The notes under the pieces are model-generated. The model was not told where the DNA came from. It did not search any database and was given only the letters and a program-made list of their open reading frames with translations. From Palsa-459 sp035937595 (GTDB lineage Bacteria; Actinomycetota; Acidimicrobiia; Acidimicrobiales; RAAP-2), in contig DASZHS010000038.1 in the NCBI GenBank assembly GCA_035937595.1, forward strand, positions 1-61,510: 61,510 nt of DNA. The letters run 5' to 3'. Of this stretch, positions 24,971 through 33,409 are shown piece by piece. Made by a program: the position numbers and the translations under genes. The stretch's first letter is position 1, and each line of letters begins with the position of its first letter.

Positions 24971-26165
24971 GCGGGGCGCCGACGACGAGGGTGCCGTTGT
25001 GGCCGCCGAACCCGAACGAGTTCGAGAGGACGACCCGGCGCTCGAGGGGCCTCGGTGCGCCGAGCACGACGTCGAGCTCGACGGCCGGGTCGATCTCGGT
25101 GGTCCCGGCCGTCGGGGGGATCACCGCGTCGGCGACGCTCAGCACCGAGACGACCGCCTCGATCGCGCCGGCCGCGCCGAGGCTGTGCCCGAGGTAGCCC
25201 TTGACCGAGGTGACGGGCGGCACGTCGGCGCCGAACACGGCGTGCAGCGCTCGGGCCTCGGCGAGGTCGTTGAGCGGCGTCGAGGTGCCGTGGGCGTTCA
25301 CGTGGCCGACGTCGGCGGGCTCGAGCTCGGCGTCGCGCAGCGCGAGGCGGATGCAGGTGATCGCGCCGCTGGACTCGGGGTCGGGCGCGGTGATGTGGTG
25401 GGCGTCCGCCGTGCTCGCCCCGCCGAGGACCTCGGCGTAGATGGTGGCCCCGCGCGCCGTGGCGTGGCCGAGCTCCTCCAGCACGAGGGCAGCGCCGCCC
25501 TCGCCGAGCACGAACCCGTCGCGCGCGACGTCGAACGGCCGCGAGATGCCGACCTTGGAGAGCGCCGTCATGTTGCGGAACCCGGCGACCGCGATGTCGG
25601 CCATCGCGTGCTCGCCGCCGCCGGTGAGCATGACGTCGCAGCGGCCCTGGGCGATGAGCCGGGCCGCGTCGGCGACCGCGTGGGTGCCCGCCGCGCACGC
25701 CGTCGTCACCGTCTGGCACGGTCCCTGCAGCCCGTAGCGCAAGGAGACGGCCGCGGCCCCGGCGTTGGGCATCAGCATCGGGATGAAGAACGGGGAGACC
25801 CGGTCCGCCCCGCGGGCGTGCAGGACGGCCAGCTGGTCGATCATCGTCTGGATCCCGCCCACGCCGGTGGCGAACAGCGCGCCGGCGCGGGTCGCGTCGG
25901 CGAACTCGAGCCGCGCGTGGTCGAAGGCCTCCATCGCCGCGGCGAGCGTGTACTGCGAGAAGCGGTCGAGGCGGCGCGCGTCCTTCGGCCCGAACAGCGC
26001 CTCGGGCTCGAAGCCACGGACGGCCGAGGACTCGGGTGCGACGCCCTCGCACAGCGTCTTGAAGAGCACGTCGGCGCCCGGTCCCGCCGCCGTGACGGCG
26101 CCGACCCCCGTGACGACGACGCGCCGGCCCTGCACCGGCGATCCAGAGCCGGTGGTCGCCAGCAT
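24963..26165 (-). CDS. fabF: Beta-ketoacyl-ACP synthase II
   Basis: Condenses malonyl-ACP with acyl-ACP in type II fatty-acid elongation. The 400-residue protein has the catalytic triad Cys157 (TTACAAGTHA), His292 (VNAHGTSTPLND) and His327 (KGYLGHSLGAAG). VVVTGVGAVTAAGPG lies near the start and SNSFGFGGHN at the end. It is the last gene of fabD-fabG-acpP-fabF; its ATG overlaps the acpP stop by one base (TGATG). In mycobacteria the equivalent position is held by kasA/kasB; only one KAS is present here. Confidence 0.96.
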   Translation of the reverse strand: MLATTGSGSPVQGRRVVVTGVGAVTAAGPGADVLFKTLCEGVAPESSAVRGFEPEALFGPKDARRLDRFSQYTLAAAMEAFDHARLEFADATRAGALFATGVGGIQTMIDQLAVLHARGADRVSPFFIPMLMPNAGAAAVSLRYGLQGPCQTVTTACAAGTHAVADAARLIAQGRCDVMLTGGGEHAMADIAVAGFRNMTALSKVGISRPFDVARDGFVLGEGGAALVLEELGHATARGATIYAEVLGGASTADAHHITAPDPESSGAITCIRLALRDAELEPADVGHVNAHGTSTPLNDLAEARALHAVFGADVPPVTSVKGYLGHSLGAAGAIEAVVSVLSVADAVIPPTAGTTEIDPAVELDVVLGAPRPLERRVVLSNSFGFGGHNGTLVVGAPPS

Positions 26166-26404
26166 CAGAGCTTGGAGCTCACCAGGTCGAAGGCCTCGCC
26201 GACCGTGGCGATCCCCTCGAGCTCGCTCTCGTCGACCTCGATGTCGAAGGTCTCCTCGAGCGCCATCACGAGCTCGACGAGGTCCAGGCTGTCCGCGTCG
26301 AGGTCGTCGGCGAAGGACGCGGTCGCCACGACCTTGTCCTCGGGCACGGCCAGCACCTCGACGGCGCAGGCTTGGAACTTGGAGAATGCCTCGTCGCGAT
26401 CCAC
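26165..26404 (-). CDS. acpP: Acyl carrier protein
   Basis: A 79-residue acidic carrier with the phosphopantetheine serine in DADSLD (Ser39), followed by LVELVMALEETFDIEV, the standard helix-2 recognition face. I chose GTG 26404 rather than the longest frame because it gives the normal ACP length and follows a purine-rich Shine-Dalgarno sequence (GAGGGAGG) by 5 bases. A 22-residue upstream extension would read through that site. It sits between fabG and fabF. Confidence 0.95.
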   Translation of the reverse strand: MDRDEAFSKFQACAVEVLAVPEDKVVATASFADDLDADSLDLVELVMALEETFDIEVDESELEGIATVGEAFDLVSSKL

Positions 26405-26408
26405 GCGT

Positions 26409-26435
26409 CCCTCCCTCTCGGTCGTACCTACCGTA
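26409..26435 (-). promoter_or_regulatory. Promoter and ribosome-binding site of acpP-fabF
   Basis: On the minus strand TACGGT (26435-26430) is a candidate -10, followed by GAGGGAGGGA just before the GTG at 26404. The 76-base gap after fabG holds nothing else. It gives acpP-fabF a leadered promoter inside the fab operon. Confidence 0.5.
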
Positions 26436-26480
26436 GTGGCGGACCCCCCAGCGGGCACTCCGGTAACCACGTGCGCGCCG

Positions 26481-27197
26481 TCAGAGTCCCATCGACAGGC
26501 CGCCGTCGAGGGGCAGGACGGCGCCCGTCACGTAGGACGCGTCCTCCGACGCCACGAACCCCACGAGCCCGGCGACCTCGTCGGGCGCGGCGAGCCGACC
26601 CAGGGGCACCATGGCCTCGAGCTGCGCCACGCGCTCGTCGCCCACGGCCCCGAGCATCTCGGTGTCCACGAGCCCCGGCGCGACGACGTTCACCGTGACC
26701 CCCCGCGAGGCGACCTCTCGGGCGAGCGCGCGCGCGAGCCCCACGAGGCCCGCCTTCGACGCGGCGTAGTTCGCCTGCCCGGGGAGCCCGACGAAGGCGC
26801 CGACCGAGCTCACGAACACGATGCGGCCCGCGTGGGCACGGACCATCTTGCGCAGCGCGCGCCGGGCGCAGAAGAACGCACCCGTGAGGTTCACGTCGAG
26901 GACGCGCCGCCAGGCCTCGTCGGTCATCCGCAGCGCGAGCTGGTCGATCGTGATGCCGGCGTTCGCCACGAGCACCTGGGTGTCACCCAGCTCCGCTTCG
27001 ACCTCGGTGAACGCCGCGTCGACGGCGGCCGCGTCCGAGACGTCGCACGCGAGGCTGAGCGCGGCGCCGTCGACGTCGGCACCGCTCGACGAGAGCGCGG
27101 CGACCCGGTCACCGCGCGTGGCGAACCAGGTCGACACCGCGAGACCGATCCCGCGGCTCGCGCCGGTGACCACGACGACGCGCGGCTCGCTGCTCAC
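26481..27197 (-). CDS. fabG: 3-oxoacyl-ACP reductase
   Basis: A short-chain dehydrogenase/reductase of 238 residues that reduces 3-oxoacyl-ACP. The cofactor loop is VTGASRGIG. The NAG motif (LVANAGIT) and the Ser-Tyr-x3-Lys catalytic set (VSSVGAF, then NYAASKAG) are present. The C-terminal PLDGGLSMGL fits FabG proper rather than a generic SDR. The GTG 27197 start overlaps the fabD TGA (GTGA); the longer open frame shadows fabD. It is separated from acpP by a gap with an independent promoter. Confidence 0.93.
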   Translation of the reverse strand: MSSEPRVVVVTGASRGIGLAVSTWFATRGDRVAALSSSGADVDGAALSLACDVSDAAAVDAAFTEVEAELGDTQVLVANAGITIDQLALRMTDEAWRRVLDVNLTGAFFCARRALRKMVRAHAGRIVFVSSVGAFVGLPGQANYAASKAGLVGLARALAREVASRGVTVNVVAPGLVDTEMLGAVGDERVAQLEAMVPLGRLAAPDEVAGLVGFVASEDASYVTGAVLPLDGGLSMGL

Positions 27198-28111
27198 GCG
27201 AGCTCGTCGAGCGCGTCGAGCGCCATGAGGTCGTCCGGCGAGCCGACGCTGTGCTGGTCGAGGTCGGTGCGGATCCGCTTGATGAGCCCCTGGAGGACCG
27301 CCCCGGGGCCGCACTCGACGACGACGGACCCGGCGGGCAGCGCCGCGACGCACGCGTCGAACCGGACCGGCTCGGTCAGCTGGCGGAGCAGCAGGGACGC
27401 CCAGTCGTCGGGGTCGTCGTGCACCCGGCCGTCCACGTTCGCCACGACGGCGGCGTGGCCTCGCGCGAACCCCGCGGCGTCGAGGGCAGGGCCGAGGACG
27501 GCCGCGGCCGGCGCCATCAGCGGCGTGTGGAACGCACCGCCCACCCGCAGCGGGATCGCGCGTCGGAACCCGAGCTCCTTTACGCGAGCCTCGAGGGACG
27601 CGAGCGCCTCGACGCCGCCGCCGACGACGATCTGGCCGGGTCCGTTGAGGTTGGCGAGGAAGAGCCCGTCGATGGCCTTGCAGGCGGCCTCGGCGTCGTC
27701 CACGGAGCCGCCGAGCAGGGCCACGAGACCGCCCGGGGCGGCGGTCGAGGCCTCACGCATCGCCGCCCCGCGGGCCGCGACGAGGCGTGCCGCGTCGGTG
27801 CGGGCGAGCATCCCCGCCGCGACGAGCGCGGTGTACTCCCCGAGGCTGTGCCCGAGCACGAAGGCGGCGCGTGGCTCGAGGCCGGTCGCGTCGAGGACGC
27901 AGAGCGACAGCGCGAAGGTGGCGAGCTGGGCGTTCTCGGTGGAGACGAGCTCGTCCTCGCCAGCCTCGGTGACGAGGTGCTCGACGTCGACACCGGCGGC
28001 GTCCGCGACGTCGCGCACGGCGACGAAGGCGTCGTGACCGACCCAGGGCAGCCCCGCGCCGGGGGTCAGCGATCCTTGACCGGGGAACGCGAGCGCGAGC
28101 GCGGCCGGCAC
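27194..28111 (-). CDS. fabD: Malonyl-CoA:ACP transacylase
   Basis: Loads malonate onto ACP for fatty-acid synthesis. The 305 residues open with LALAFPGQGS, contain the nucleophile Ser89 in GHSLGEYTAL and the catalytic His in GGAFHTPLM, and end in a region with ECGPGAVLQGLIKR. The start GTG 28111 is placed immediately before the conserved opening and lies 6 bases after a weak -10 (CACACT, 28123-28118, minus strand). First gene of the fab cluster, downstream of tRNA-Leu on the same strand. Confidence 0.94.
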   Translation of the reverse strand: MPAALALAFPGQGSLTPGAGLPWVGHDAFVAVRDVADAAGVDVEHLVTEAGEDELVSTENAQLATFALSLCVLDATGLEPRAAFVLGHSLGEYTALVAAGMLARTDAARLVAARGAAMREASTAAPGGLVALLGGSVDDAEAACKAIDGLFLANLNGPGQIVVGGGVEALASLEARVKELGFRRAIPLRVGGAFHTPLMAPAAAVLGPALDAAGFARGHAAVVANVDGRVHDDPDDWASLLLRQLTEPVRFDACVAALPAGSVVVECGPGAVLQGLIKRIRTDLDQHSVGSPDDLMALDALDELA

Positions 28112-28197
28112 CCTCGCAGTGTGGCACGAGGCCTCCGGCTGCGTCGTGACCGCCGATCGGCGTGTCTCATAACGTGGCGCGCGTGGTCGGCCTGACG

Positions 28198-28281
28198 TGC
28201 CCGGAGCGGGACTCGAACCCGCACGCCCCGGAGGGCTGGGGCTTTTGAGGCCCCCGCGTCTGCCTGTTCCGCCATCCGGGC
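28198..28281 (-). tRNA. tRNA-Leu (anticodon CAA)
   Basis: On the minus strand an 84-nt tRNA folds with a 7-bp acceptor stem (GCCCGGA with TCCGGGC), discriminator A, a long class II variable arm and GGTTCGAGTCC as the T-arm. The anticodon stem GGGGC/GCCCC closes the loop CTCAAAA, giving anticodon CAA for the UUG leucine codon. CCA is not encoded: the bases after the discriminator are CG. It lies 86 bases upstream of fabD and diverges from menC. Confidence 0.95.
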
Positions 28282-28321
28282 CCGCGGCGGCATCGTACAA
28301 GCACCGGCGCCCCCGTCCCGT

Positions 28322-29401
28322 GTGACCGACGTCACGATCTACACGGCCACGCTCGCGCTGCGCGACGCCGTCACGGCGGCGGACCGGGTCCACGACCGTC
28401 GCACGGCGCTGTTCGCGCGCGCCGCCGACGGCGACGTCGTGGGGTGGGGCGAGTCCGCGCTCGCCGACACGACCGCCGCCGAGGTGCTCGCCGTGCTCGC
28501 GACCATGCCGGCCGGCGACGTGGCGGCCGGGCTCGGTGACCCGCGCCACGGCCACGGCGAGGACCCCCAGCGGCGTGCCTCCGAGCCGTCCGCCGGCACC
28601 GCCCACCACGCCGCACGCCAGCTGCTCGGCGCCACCGCGCTCGACAGCGTGCTCCGCCGCGTCGACATCTCGTTCGCCGAGGAGCTCGGCGTGGGCGAGG
28701 ACGCCATCGGCTTCGCCGGCGTCGTCGGCATCGACGATCCCGCGGGGGCGCGCGACCGCGCGATCGCACTCGTCGCCCTCGGGGCCACCCGGCTCCGGGT
28801 CAAGGTCTCGCCCGCCTCGGGCACCGCGGCGCTCCGAGCGGTCCTCGACGCGGTCGACGTCCCCGTCGTTGCCGACGCGAACGGCTCTTTTGACCCCGGC
28901 GACACCGCCGCGCTGCACGCCCTCACGTCCCTCCCGATCGCGTGGCTCGAGCAGCCGTTCGCGCTCGGTGCCCTCCAGCAGTGCGCGCGGCTCGCGCGGT
29001 CGAGCCGGGTGCGGATCGGGCTCGACGAGTCGGTCCGCTCCCTCGACGCGCTCCGGGTGATCGCCGCGGCGGGCGCCGCGAGCGTCGTCTGCGTGAAGCC
29101 GAGCCGTCTCGGCGTCCTCGACGCGCTCGACGTCTTGCGCACCGCGCGGGCGCTGCGCCTCTCGTCGTACGTCGGCGGGTACTTCGAGGCCGGCCTCGGC
29201 CGCGCCGCGCTCGGCCCGCTCGCGGCGATCAGCGACTACGACGGCGACGTCGTCGCTCCGGCCACCTACCTCGAGGCGGACCCGTGCCACCTGGACCCCC
29301 CGCGTGACGGCCGCCAGCCGCTCTACCGCGGCCCGGGGCTCGGACCGCCGCCGGACCTCGACGCGCTCGAGGTGCGCCTCGAGCGGACGGTCGGGCCCTG
29401 A
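28322..29401 (+). CDS. menC: o-Succinylbenzoate synthase (enolase superfamily)
   Basis: An enolase-superfamily enzyme of 359 residues, most likely dehydrating SHCHC to o-succinylbenzoate for menaquinone. Catalytic Lys candidates lie in LRVKVSP and VCVKPSRLG. Metal ligands are Asp in VVADANGSF, Glu in AWLEQPF and Asp in IGLDES. The residues 70-90 form a short insertion rich in Gly/His/Asp. OSBS and dipeptide epimerases share this fold; menF and menG in this window favour OSBS. The GTG start has no clear ribosome-binding site or -10 at leaderless spacing, so the start is less certain. Confidence 0.85.
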   Translation: MTDVTIYTATLALRDAVTAADRVHDRRTALFARAADGDVVGWGESALADTTAAEVLAVLATMPAGDVAAGLGDPRHGHGEDPQRRASEPSAGTAHHAARQLLGATALDSVLRRVDISFAEELGVGEDAIGFAGVVGIDDPAGARDRAIALVALGATRLRVKVSPASGTAALRAVLDAVDVPVVADANGSFDPGDTAALHALTSLPIAWLEQPFALGALQQCARLARSSRVRIGLDESVRSLDALRVIAAAGAASVVCVKPSRLGVLDALDVLRTARALRLSSYVGGYFEAGLGRAALGPLAAISDYDGDVVAPATYLEADPCHLDPPRDGRQPLYRGPGLGPPPDLDALEVRLERTVGP

Positions 29402-29421
29402 GCCGGCAGAGGTGCCGCACG

Positions 29422-29427
29422 TAGGAT
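29422..29427 (+). promoter_or_regulatory. Candidate -10 element of the gene at 29434 (leaderless)
   Basis: TAGGAT is followed by six bases and the GTG start at 29434. It may also serve polA, 41 bases beyond that gene. Confidence 0.5.
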
Positions 29428-29433
29428 GAGCCG

Positions 29434-29730
29434 GTGCGCAAAGCGGCCCTCGAGCGGAGGATCCGAGAGCTGCAGCGCCGCGTGCGCACGGCGCGCGAGG
29501 AGCTGGCCGTGCTCGAAGAGCAGATCGAGGCGCTCGCCGAGGACGCCGAGGAGGCGCGCGTGCGCGGGCTCGTGGCCGAGACGCCGCTCGCAGAGAAGGA
29601 GTCCGCCGAGGCGCACCGCCACCTCGAGCTCGCCGAGCGCGCCGCGACCTCGCTCCGCGCCGAGATCAGCCAGTGCGTGGCGGACCGCGACCGCTACCTG
29701 GGCGAGCTGACCGTCCCGGCACGGAAGTGA
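29434..29730 (+). CDS. Hypothetical coiled-coil protein (98 residues)
   Basis: I recognise no named family. The protein is almost wholly helical with heptad-like Leu/Ala/Glu/Arg spacing: RRIRELQRRVRTAREELAVLEEQIEALAED in the first 40 residues and a second helix AHRHLELAERAATSLRAEI. It looks like an antiparallel coiled coil. There is no signal peptide. It lies directly upstream of polA with a strong hairpin between them. Candidate roles include DNA- or nucleoid-associated protein, but this is only suggested by the neighbour. Confidence 0.7.
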   Translation: MRKAALERRIRELQRRVRTAREELAVLEEQIEALAEDAEEARVRGLVAETPLAEKESAEAHRHLELAERAATSLRAEISQCVADRDRYLGELTVPARK

Positions 29731-29746
29731 CCCCGCCGCGCGCCGA

Positions 29747-29769
29747 GCGCCGCGGCGGCGCCGCGGCGC
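29747..29769 (+). other. Perfect 9-bp GC hairpin abutting the polA start
   Basis: Arms 29747-29755 and 29761-29769 are exact reverse complements around a 5-base loop, ending one base before the polA GTG. There is no T-run. It could attenuate read-through or occlude translation initiation; neither is shown by sequence alone. Confidence 0.6.
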
Positions 29770-29770
29770 C

Positions 29771-32437
29771 GTGAGCAGCGACGAGGGACCCCTCCTCCTC
29801 CTGGACGGGATGTCCCTCGCGTTCCGCGCGTTCTTCGCGCTCCCGCCCGAGATGGCGACGAAGGACGGGGTCGTCACCAACGCGGCCTACGGCTTCGTCG
29901 GGATGCTGGCGCTCCTCGTCCGCGAGCAGCGACCCTCGGGCGTCGCCGTCGCCTTCGACCTCCCCGGCGGCACGTTCCGTGACGACGTCGTCGAGGACTA
30001 CAAGGGCGGCCGTGACGCGACGCCGCCGGAGCTCGACCCCCAGATCCCGATCATCATCGACCTTTTGGGGTCGCTCTCGATCCCCATCGTGACCAAGGAG
30101 CGCTACGAGGCCGACGATGTGCTCGCGACCCTTGCGAGCCAGGCGCGCGACGAGGCACGGCCGACCATCGTCGTGACGGGCGACCGCGACTGCTTCCAGC
30201 TCGTCGAGGACCCCTACGTCCGGGTCCTCTACAACCGCAGGGGCGTCTCGGAGTACTCCCTGTACGACGAGGCCGGCATCATCGAGCGCACCGGGATCGA
30301 GCCCGCGCGCTACGCGCTGCTCGCCGCGCTGCGGGGCGACACGTCGGACAACCTGCCCGGCGTGCCGGGGGTGGGGGAGAAGACGGCCGCGAAGCTGCTC
30401 GCCCAGTTCCCCGACTTCGACGCGCTCTTCGGCGGCCTCGACGCGCTCACCCCCAAGCTGCGCGAGAACCTCCGCGCGAACGAGGCGCTCGCGCGGCGCA
30501 ACGCCGAAGTGATGACGCTCATCCGCGACCTCGAGCTCGACGTCGACCCTGCCGAGCTCACGCTCGGCGGCTGGGAGCGCGACCGGGGGCGCGCGGCCTT
30601 CGAGGCCGTGGAGTTCAACGGCCCGTGGACGCGGATCGCGGCGCTCATGGACGAGGGGTTCCTCGGCACCGGTGCTGACGGCGCCGGTGCCGGCACCGCA
30701 CGGGTCTCCCAGCTCGTCGCCTTCACGCCCGCGGACGACGCCGCGGCCGTGGTCGTCGACGCCGTGGACGCGGGCGCCGACGTCGTCGTCGAGGCGGGGT
30801 TCTCCGGCGAGGAGCCCGTGCGGCTCCTCGTGGGCGACCGCTCGACGCGACGCGCGGCCACGGTCGACGCCGATGCGGCCGGCGAGGTGCTGCTCCGCTC
30901 GCTCGCCGACGGGGCGCGCGTCGTCGGCCACGACGTGAAGGAGCTGTGGCGCGCGGCGCTCTCTCGCGGGGTCGACCTCGGCGTGCCCGCCGGGGACAGC
31001 GCGATCGCCGCGTACCTCTTGGACTCGGCGAGCGGCCGCTACCGGCTCGACGAGGTCCTGGTCGACGCGACGGGCGAGGTCGCGCCCTGGGCGAAGGAGG
31101 TCGCGGCCGCCACCCTGCTCGACGCGCCCGACACGGGCGACGACGTGCTGCGCGAGCGCGCGGCCGCGGTCGCCGCCGTCCTCGACGTCCTCGAGCCGAA
31201 GCTCGCGGACCCCGAGCAGCACGCGCTGTACCACGAGATGGAGCTGCCGCTCCTCCGTGTCCTCGCCCGCATGGAGGACCGCGGCATCCGCGTGGACGCC
31301 GACGTCCTGCGCGGGATCGCCGAGGACCTGCGGGCCGAGGCCGCCTCGCTCGAGTCGGCGATCCACAAGACCGCCGGGCGCGAGTTCCGCATCAACTCGA
31401 CCCAGCAGCTCCAGGTGGTGCTCTACGACGAGCTCGGCCTCACCAAGGGCCGCAAGATGAAGACCGGGTTCTCGACGGACGCGGCCACGCTCGAGGCGCT
31501 GCGCGGCGAGCACCCCATCGTCGACCTCCTCCTGCGGTACCGCGAGGTCGACAAGCTCCGCAGCACCTACGGCGACAGCCTGGCCGCCGAGGTGCGCGAG
31601 GACGGGCGGATCCACGCGCGGTTCCGCCAGACCGTGGCCCGCACGGGACGGCTCAGCTCCGAGCAGCCGAACCTGCACAACATCCCGACGCGCACCGAGG
31701 ACGGCCGTCGGTTCCGGCAGGCCTTCCTGCCCGAGGACGGCTGGGAGCTGCTGGTCGCCGACTACGACCAGATCGAGCTGCGCGTGATCGCCCACCTCTC
31801 GGGCGACGAGGGGCTCGCCGCGGCGTTCAGCGCCGAGACCGACGTGCACCGCTTCATCGCCGGGGTGGTGTTCGGCATCCCGGTCGAAGAGGTCACCCAC
31901 GACCAGCGCGAGCGCGCGAAGGCGGTCAGCTACGGCCTCGCCTACGGCATGGAGGCCTACGGCCTCTCGCGGCGGTTCTCCATCTCGGTCGGGGAGGCGA
32001 GGGACTTCATGGACCAGTACTTCGACGCGTTCCCCGGGCTGCGGGCCTACATGGACGACACCGTCGCCCAGGCGCGCAAGGACGGCTGCACGACGACGCT
32101 GTTCGGCCGCGTGCGCCGGCTCCCCGAGCTGGTGGAGGGGACCGGGGCGGCCCGCGCGGCAGCAGAGCGCCAGGCGATGAACGCGGGCACGCAGGGCACC
32201 GCGGCGGACATCTTCAAGCTGGCCCTCGTGCGGCTGGACGACGCCCTCGTCGAGCACGACCTCGCGGCCCGCATCGTGCTGCAGGTCCACGACGAGGTCC
32301 TCGTCGAGGCGCCGCCCGCCGAGCACGACGAGGTCACCGACGTCGTCGTCGACGCGCTCACCAACGTCGTCGAGCTGCGGGTCCCGCTCAAGGTGTCCGT
32401 CGGCTGGGGCGCGTCGTGGGCGGCGGCGAAGGCCTGA
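29771..32437 (+). CDS. polA: DNA polymerase I
   Basis: Fills gaps in repair and removes primers. The 888 residues comprise a 5'-3' exonuclease domain (1-290; LLLLDGMSLAFRAFFALP, VTGDRDCFQL, VPGVGEKTAAKL near 200), a middle domain at about 310-490 and the polymerase domain. Polymerase motif A is DYDQIELRVIAHLSGD (near 664), motif B RERAKAVSYGLAYG (near 713) and motif C LQVHDEV (near 837). The middle domain lacks the DxE proofreading motif, so 3'-5' exonuclease activity is probably absent, as in mycobacterial and Thermus PolA. Start GTG 29771 gives the standard N-terminus. Confidence 0.97.
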   Translation: MSSDEGPLLLLDGMSLAFRAFFALPPEMATKDGVVTNAAYGFVGMLALLVREQRPSGVAVAFDLPGGTFRDDVVEDYKGGRDATPPELDPQIPIIIDLLGSLSIPIVTKERYEADDVLATLASQARDEARPTIVVTGDRDCFQLVEDPYVRVLYNRRGVSEYSLYDEAGIIERTGIEPARYALLAALRGDTSDNLPGVPGVGEKTAAKLLAQFPDFDALFGGLDALTPKLRENLRANEALARRNAEVMTLIRDLELDVDPAELTLGGWERDRGRAAFEAVEFNGPWTRIAALMDEGFLGTGADGAGAGTARVSQLVAFTPADDAAAVVVDAVDAGADVVVEAGFSGEEPVRLLVGDRSTRRAATVDADAAGEVLLRSLADGARVVGHDVKELWRAALSRGVDLGVPAGDSAIAAYLLDSASGRYRLDEVLVDATGEVAPWAKEVAAATLLDAPDTGDDVLRERAAAVAAVLDVLEPKLADPEQHALYHEMELPLLRVLARMEDRGIRVDADVLRGIAEDLRAEAASLESAIHKTAGREFRINSTQQLQVVLYDELGLTKGRKMKTGFSTDAATLEALRGEHPIVDLLLRYREVDKLRSTYGDSLAAEVREDGRIHARFRQTVARTGRLSSEQPNLHNIPTRTEDGRRFRQAFLPEDGWELLVADYDQIELRVIAHLSGDEGLAAAFSAETDVHRFIAGVVFGIPVEEVTHDQRERAKAVSYGLAYGMEAYGLSRRFSISVGEARDFMDQYFDAFPGLRAYMDDTVAQARKDGCTTTLFGRVRRLPELVEGTGAARAAAERQAMNAGTQGTAADIFKLALVRLDDALVEHDLAARIVLQVHDEVLVEAPPAEHDEVTDVVVDALTNVVELRVPLKVSVGWGASWAAAKA

Positions 32438-32446
32438 TCCGCCGCC

Positions 32447-32463
32447 CGGCGCCACCGGCGCCG
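32447..32463 (+). terminator. Possible polA terminator hairpin
   Basis: A 7-bp stem (CGGCGCC with GGCGCCG) around the loop ACC begins 9 bases after the polA stop. It lacks a T-tract, which is common for putative actinobacterial terminators, so termination is uncertain. Confidence 0.35.
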
Positions 32464-32508
32464 AGCCCACCGCCGGCAAGCGGACCGGCAGTGCGTCGGC
32501 GGCGCCCG

Positions 32509-32514
32509 TAGCAT
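32509..32514 (+). promoter_or_regulatory. Candidate -10 element of the methyltransferase at 32523 (leaderless)
   Basis: TAGCAT lies 8 bases before the GTG start, the longest spacing among the strict TAnnnT set. Confidence 0.45.
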
Positions 32515-32522
32515 CCCGGCCC

Positions 32523-33329
32523 GTGGCGCGCTACGTCATCCGAGGCGGGCAGGAGGGCTACGACCGGCTGCGCGTGCTCGCCCGCGACCGCCGCGCGGAC
32601 ACGGTCGCCCTCCTCGGGCGCGCCGGCGTCGGGGGCGCCCAGCGCTGCGTGGACCTCGGCTGCGGCGGCGGCGAGGTGACCTTCGAGCTCGCGACGCTCG
32701 TCGCGCCCGACGGCGAGGTCGTCGGCGTGGACATGGACGAGACCAAGCTCGCCCTCGCGAGGGAGGCGGCGACGGAGCGTGGGATCACGAACGCGACGTT
32801 CGTCGCGATGGACGTGGGCGACTGGGACGAGCCCGACGCCTACGACGTCGTCTACTCGCGGTTCCTGCTCCACCACCTGGCCCAGCCGCGCGAGCTGCTC
32901 GGTCGCATGTGGGCCGCCGTGCGCCCCGGCGGCGCGCTCGTCGTCGAGGACGCCGACCACGAGGGCTGGTGCGGCCACCCGACGAACGCCGGCCTCACGT
33001 TCTTCGTCCGCACGTTCTGCGAGGTGCTCCGCCGCCGTGGCGGCGATCCCACCATGGGCCGCAAGCTGTTCCAGTGCTTCGCCGAGGCCGGGATCCCGAC
33101 GCCCGACCTGGCGCTCGTCCAGCCCGCGCGCACCGAGGGCGAGGAGAAGTCGCTCCCCTACTCGACGCTCGAGTTCACCGCCGACGCCATCATCGAAGAG
33201 GACGTCGCGCCCGCCGAGGCCGTCGAGCAGGCGCTCGCGAGCCTGCGACGCTTCACGGACGATCCGCGCACGCTCATCAGCGGCCCGCGGATCTTCCAGC
33301 TCTGCTCGCGCCGCGCCGCGCGCGCCTGA
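32523..33329 (+). CDS. Class I SAM-dependent methyltransferase
   Basis: A 268-residue Rossmann-fold methyltransferase. The SAM-binding motif I is CVDLGCGGGEVTFELA, followed by VVGVDMDETKL, the post-motif YDVVYSRFLLHHLAQPRELL and VRPGGALVVEDADHEG. The C-terminal third (TFFVRTFCEVLRRRGGDPTMG and IIEEDVAPAEAVEQALASLRRF) resembles small-molecule methyltransferases often grouped with UbiE-like proteins. The substrate cannot be deduced. It lies between polA and rpsA in the same direction, but with its own promoter-like hexamer. Confidence 0.85.
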   Translation: MARYVIRGGQEGYDRLRVLARDRRADTVALLGRAGVGGAQRCVDLGCGGGEVTFELATLVAPDGEVVGVDMDETKLALAREAATERGITNATFVAMDVGDWDEPDAYDVVYSRFLLHHLAQPRELLGRMWAAVRPGGALVVEDADHEGWCGHPTNAGLTFFVRTFCEVLRRRGGDPTMGRKLFQCFAEAGIPTPDLALVQPARTEGEEKSLPYSTLEFTADAIIEEDVAPAEAVEQALASLRRFTDDPRTLISGPRIFQLCSRRAARA

Positions 33330-33374
33330 CCGCGGCGTCGAGCCGGCGGCGGCGTCGAGCGTGCGGGCGGGTGG

Positions 33375-33380
33375 TAGCGT
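33375..33380 (+). promoter_or_regulatory. Candidate -10 element of rpsA (long leader)
   Basis: TAGCGT lies 82 bases upstream of the rpsA ATG. The predicted leader of about 75 bases makes this one of the few leadered transcripts in the window. Confidence 0.4.
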
Positions 33381-33387
33381 CGCTGCC

Positions 33388-33409
33388 CGGGTCTGGCGCC
33401 GGCGACCCG
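33388..33409 (+). other. Leader hairpin at the 5' end of the rpsA transcript
   Basis: CGGGTC (33388-33393) pairs with GACCCG (33404-33409) around a 10-base loop containing the palindrome GGCGCC. It begins about at the predicted transcription start. It could stabilise the mRNA or serve autoregulation by S1; this is inference. Confidence 0.35.

Noticed and set aside
26405..26470. A 22-residue N-terminal extension of acyl carrier protein
   Set aside because: It would read through the strong GAGGGAGG ribosome-binding site and the promoter; the 79-residue form is the family length.
24567..28037. A 1,156-codon plus-strand open frame across fabF, acpP, fabG and fabD
   Set aside because: It is antisense to four recognisable genes, has Arg/Ser/Asp-rich low-complexity sequence and no family motifs. 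Long antisense frames are expected in DNA of this GC content.
33333..33361. Short direct repeat GGCGTCGAGC upstream of rpsA
   Set aside because: Two copies of a 10-base GC-rich word close together are likely by chance in this composition, and the first copy immediately follows a stop codon.
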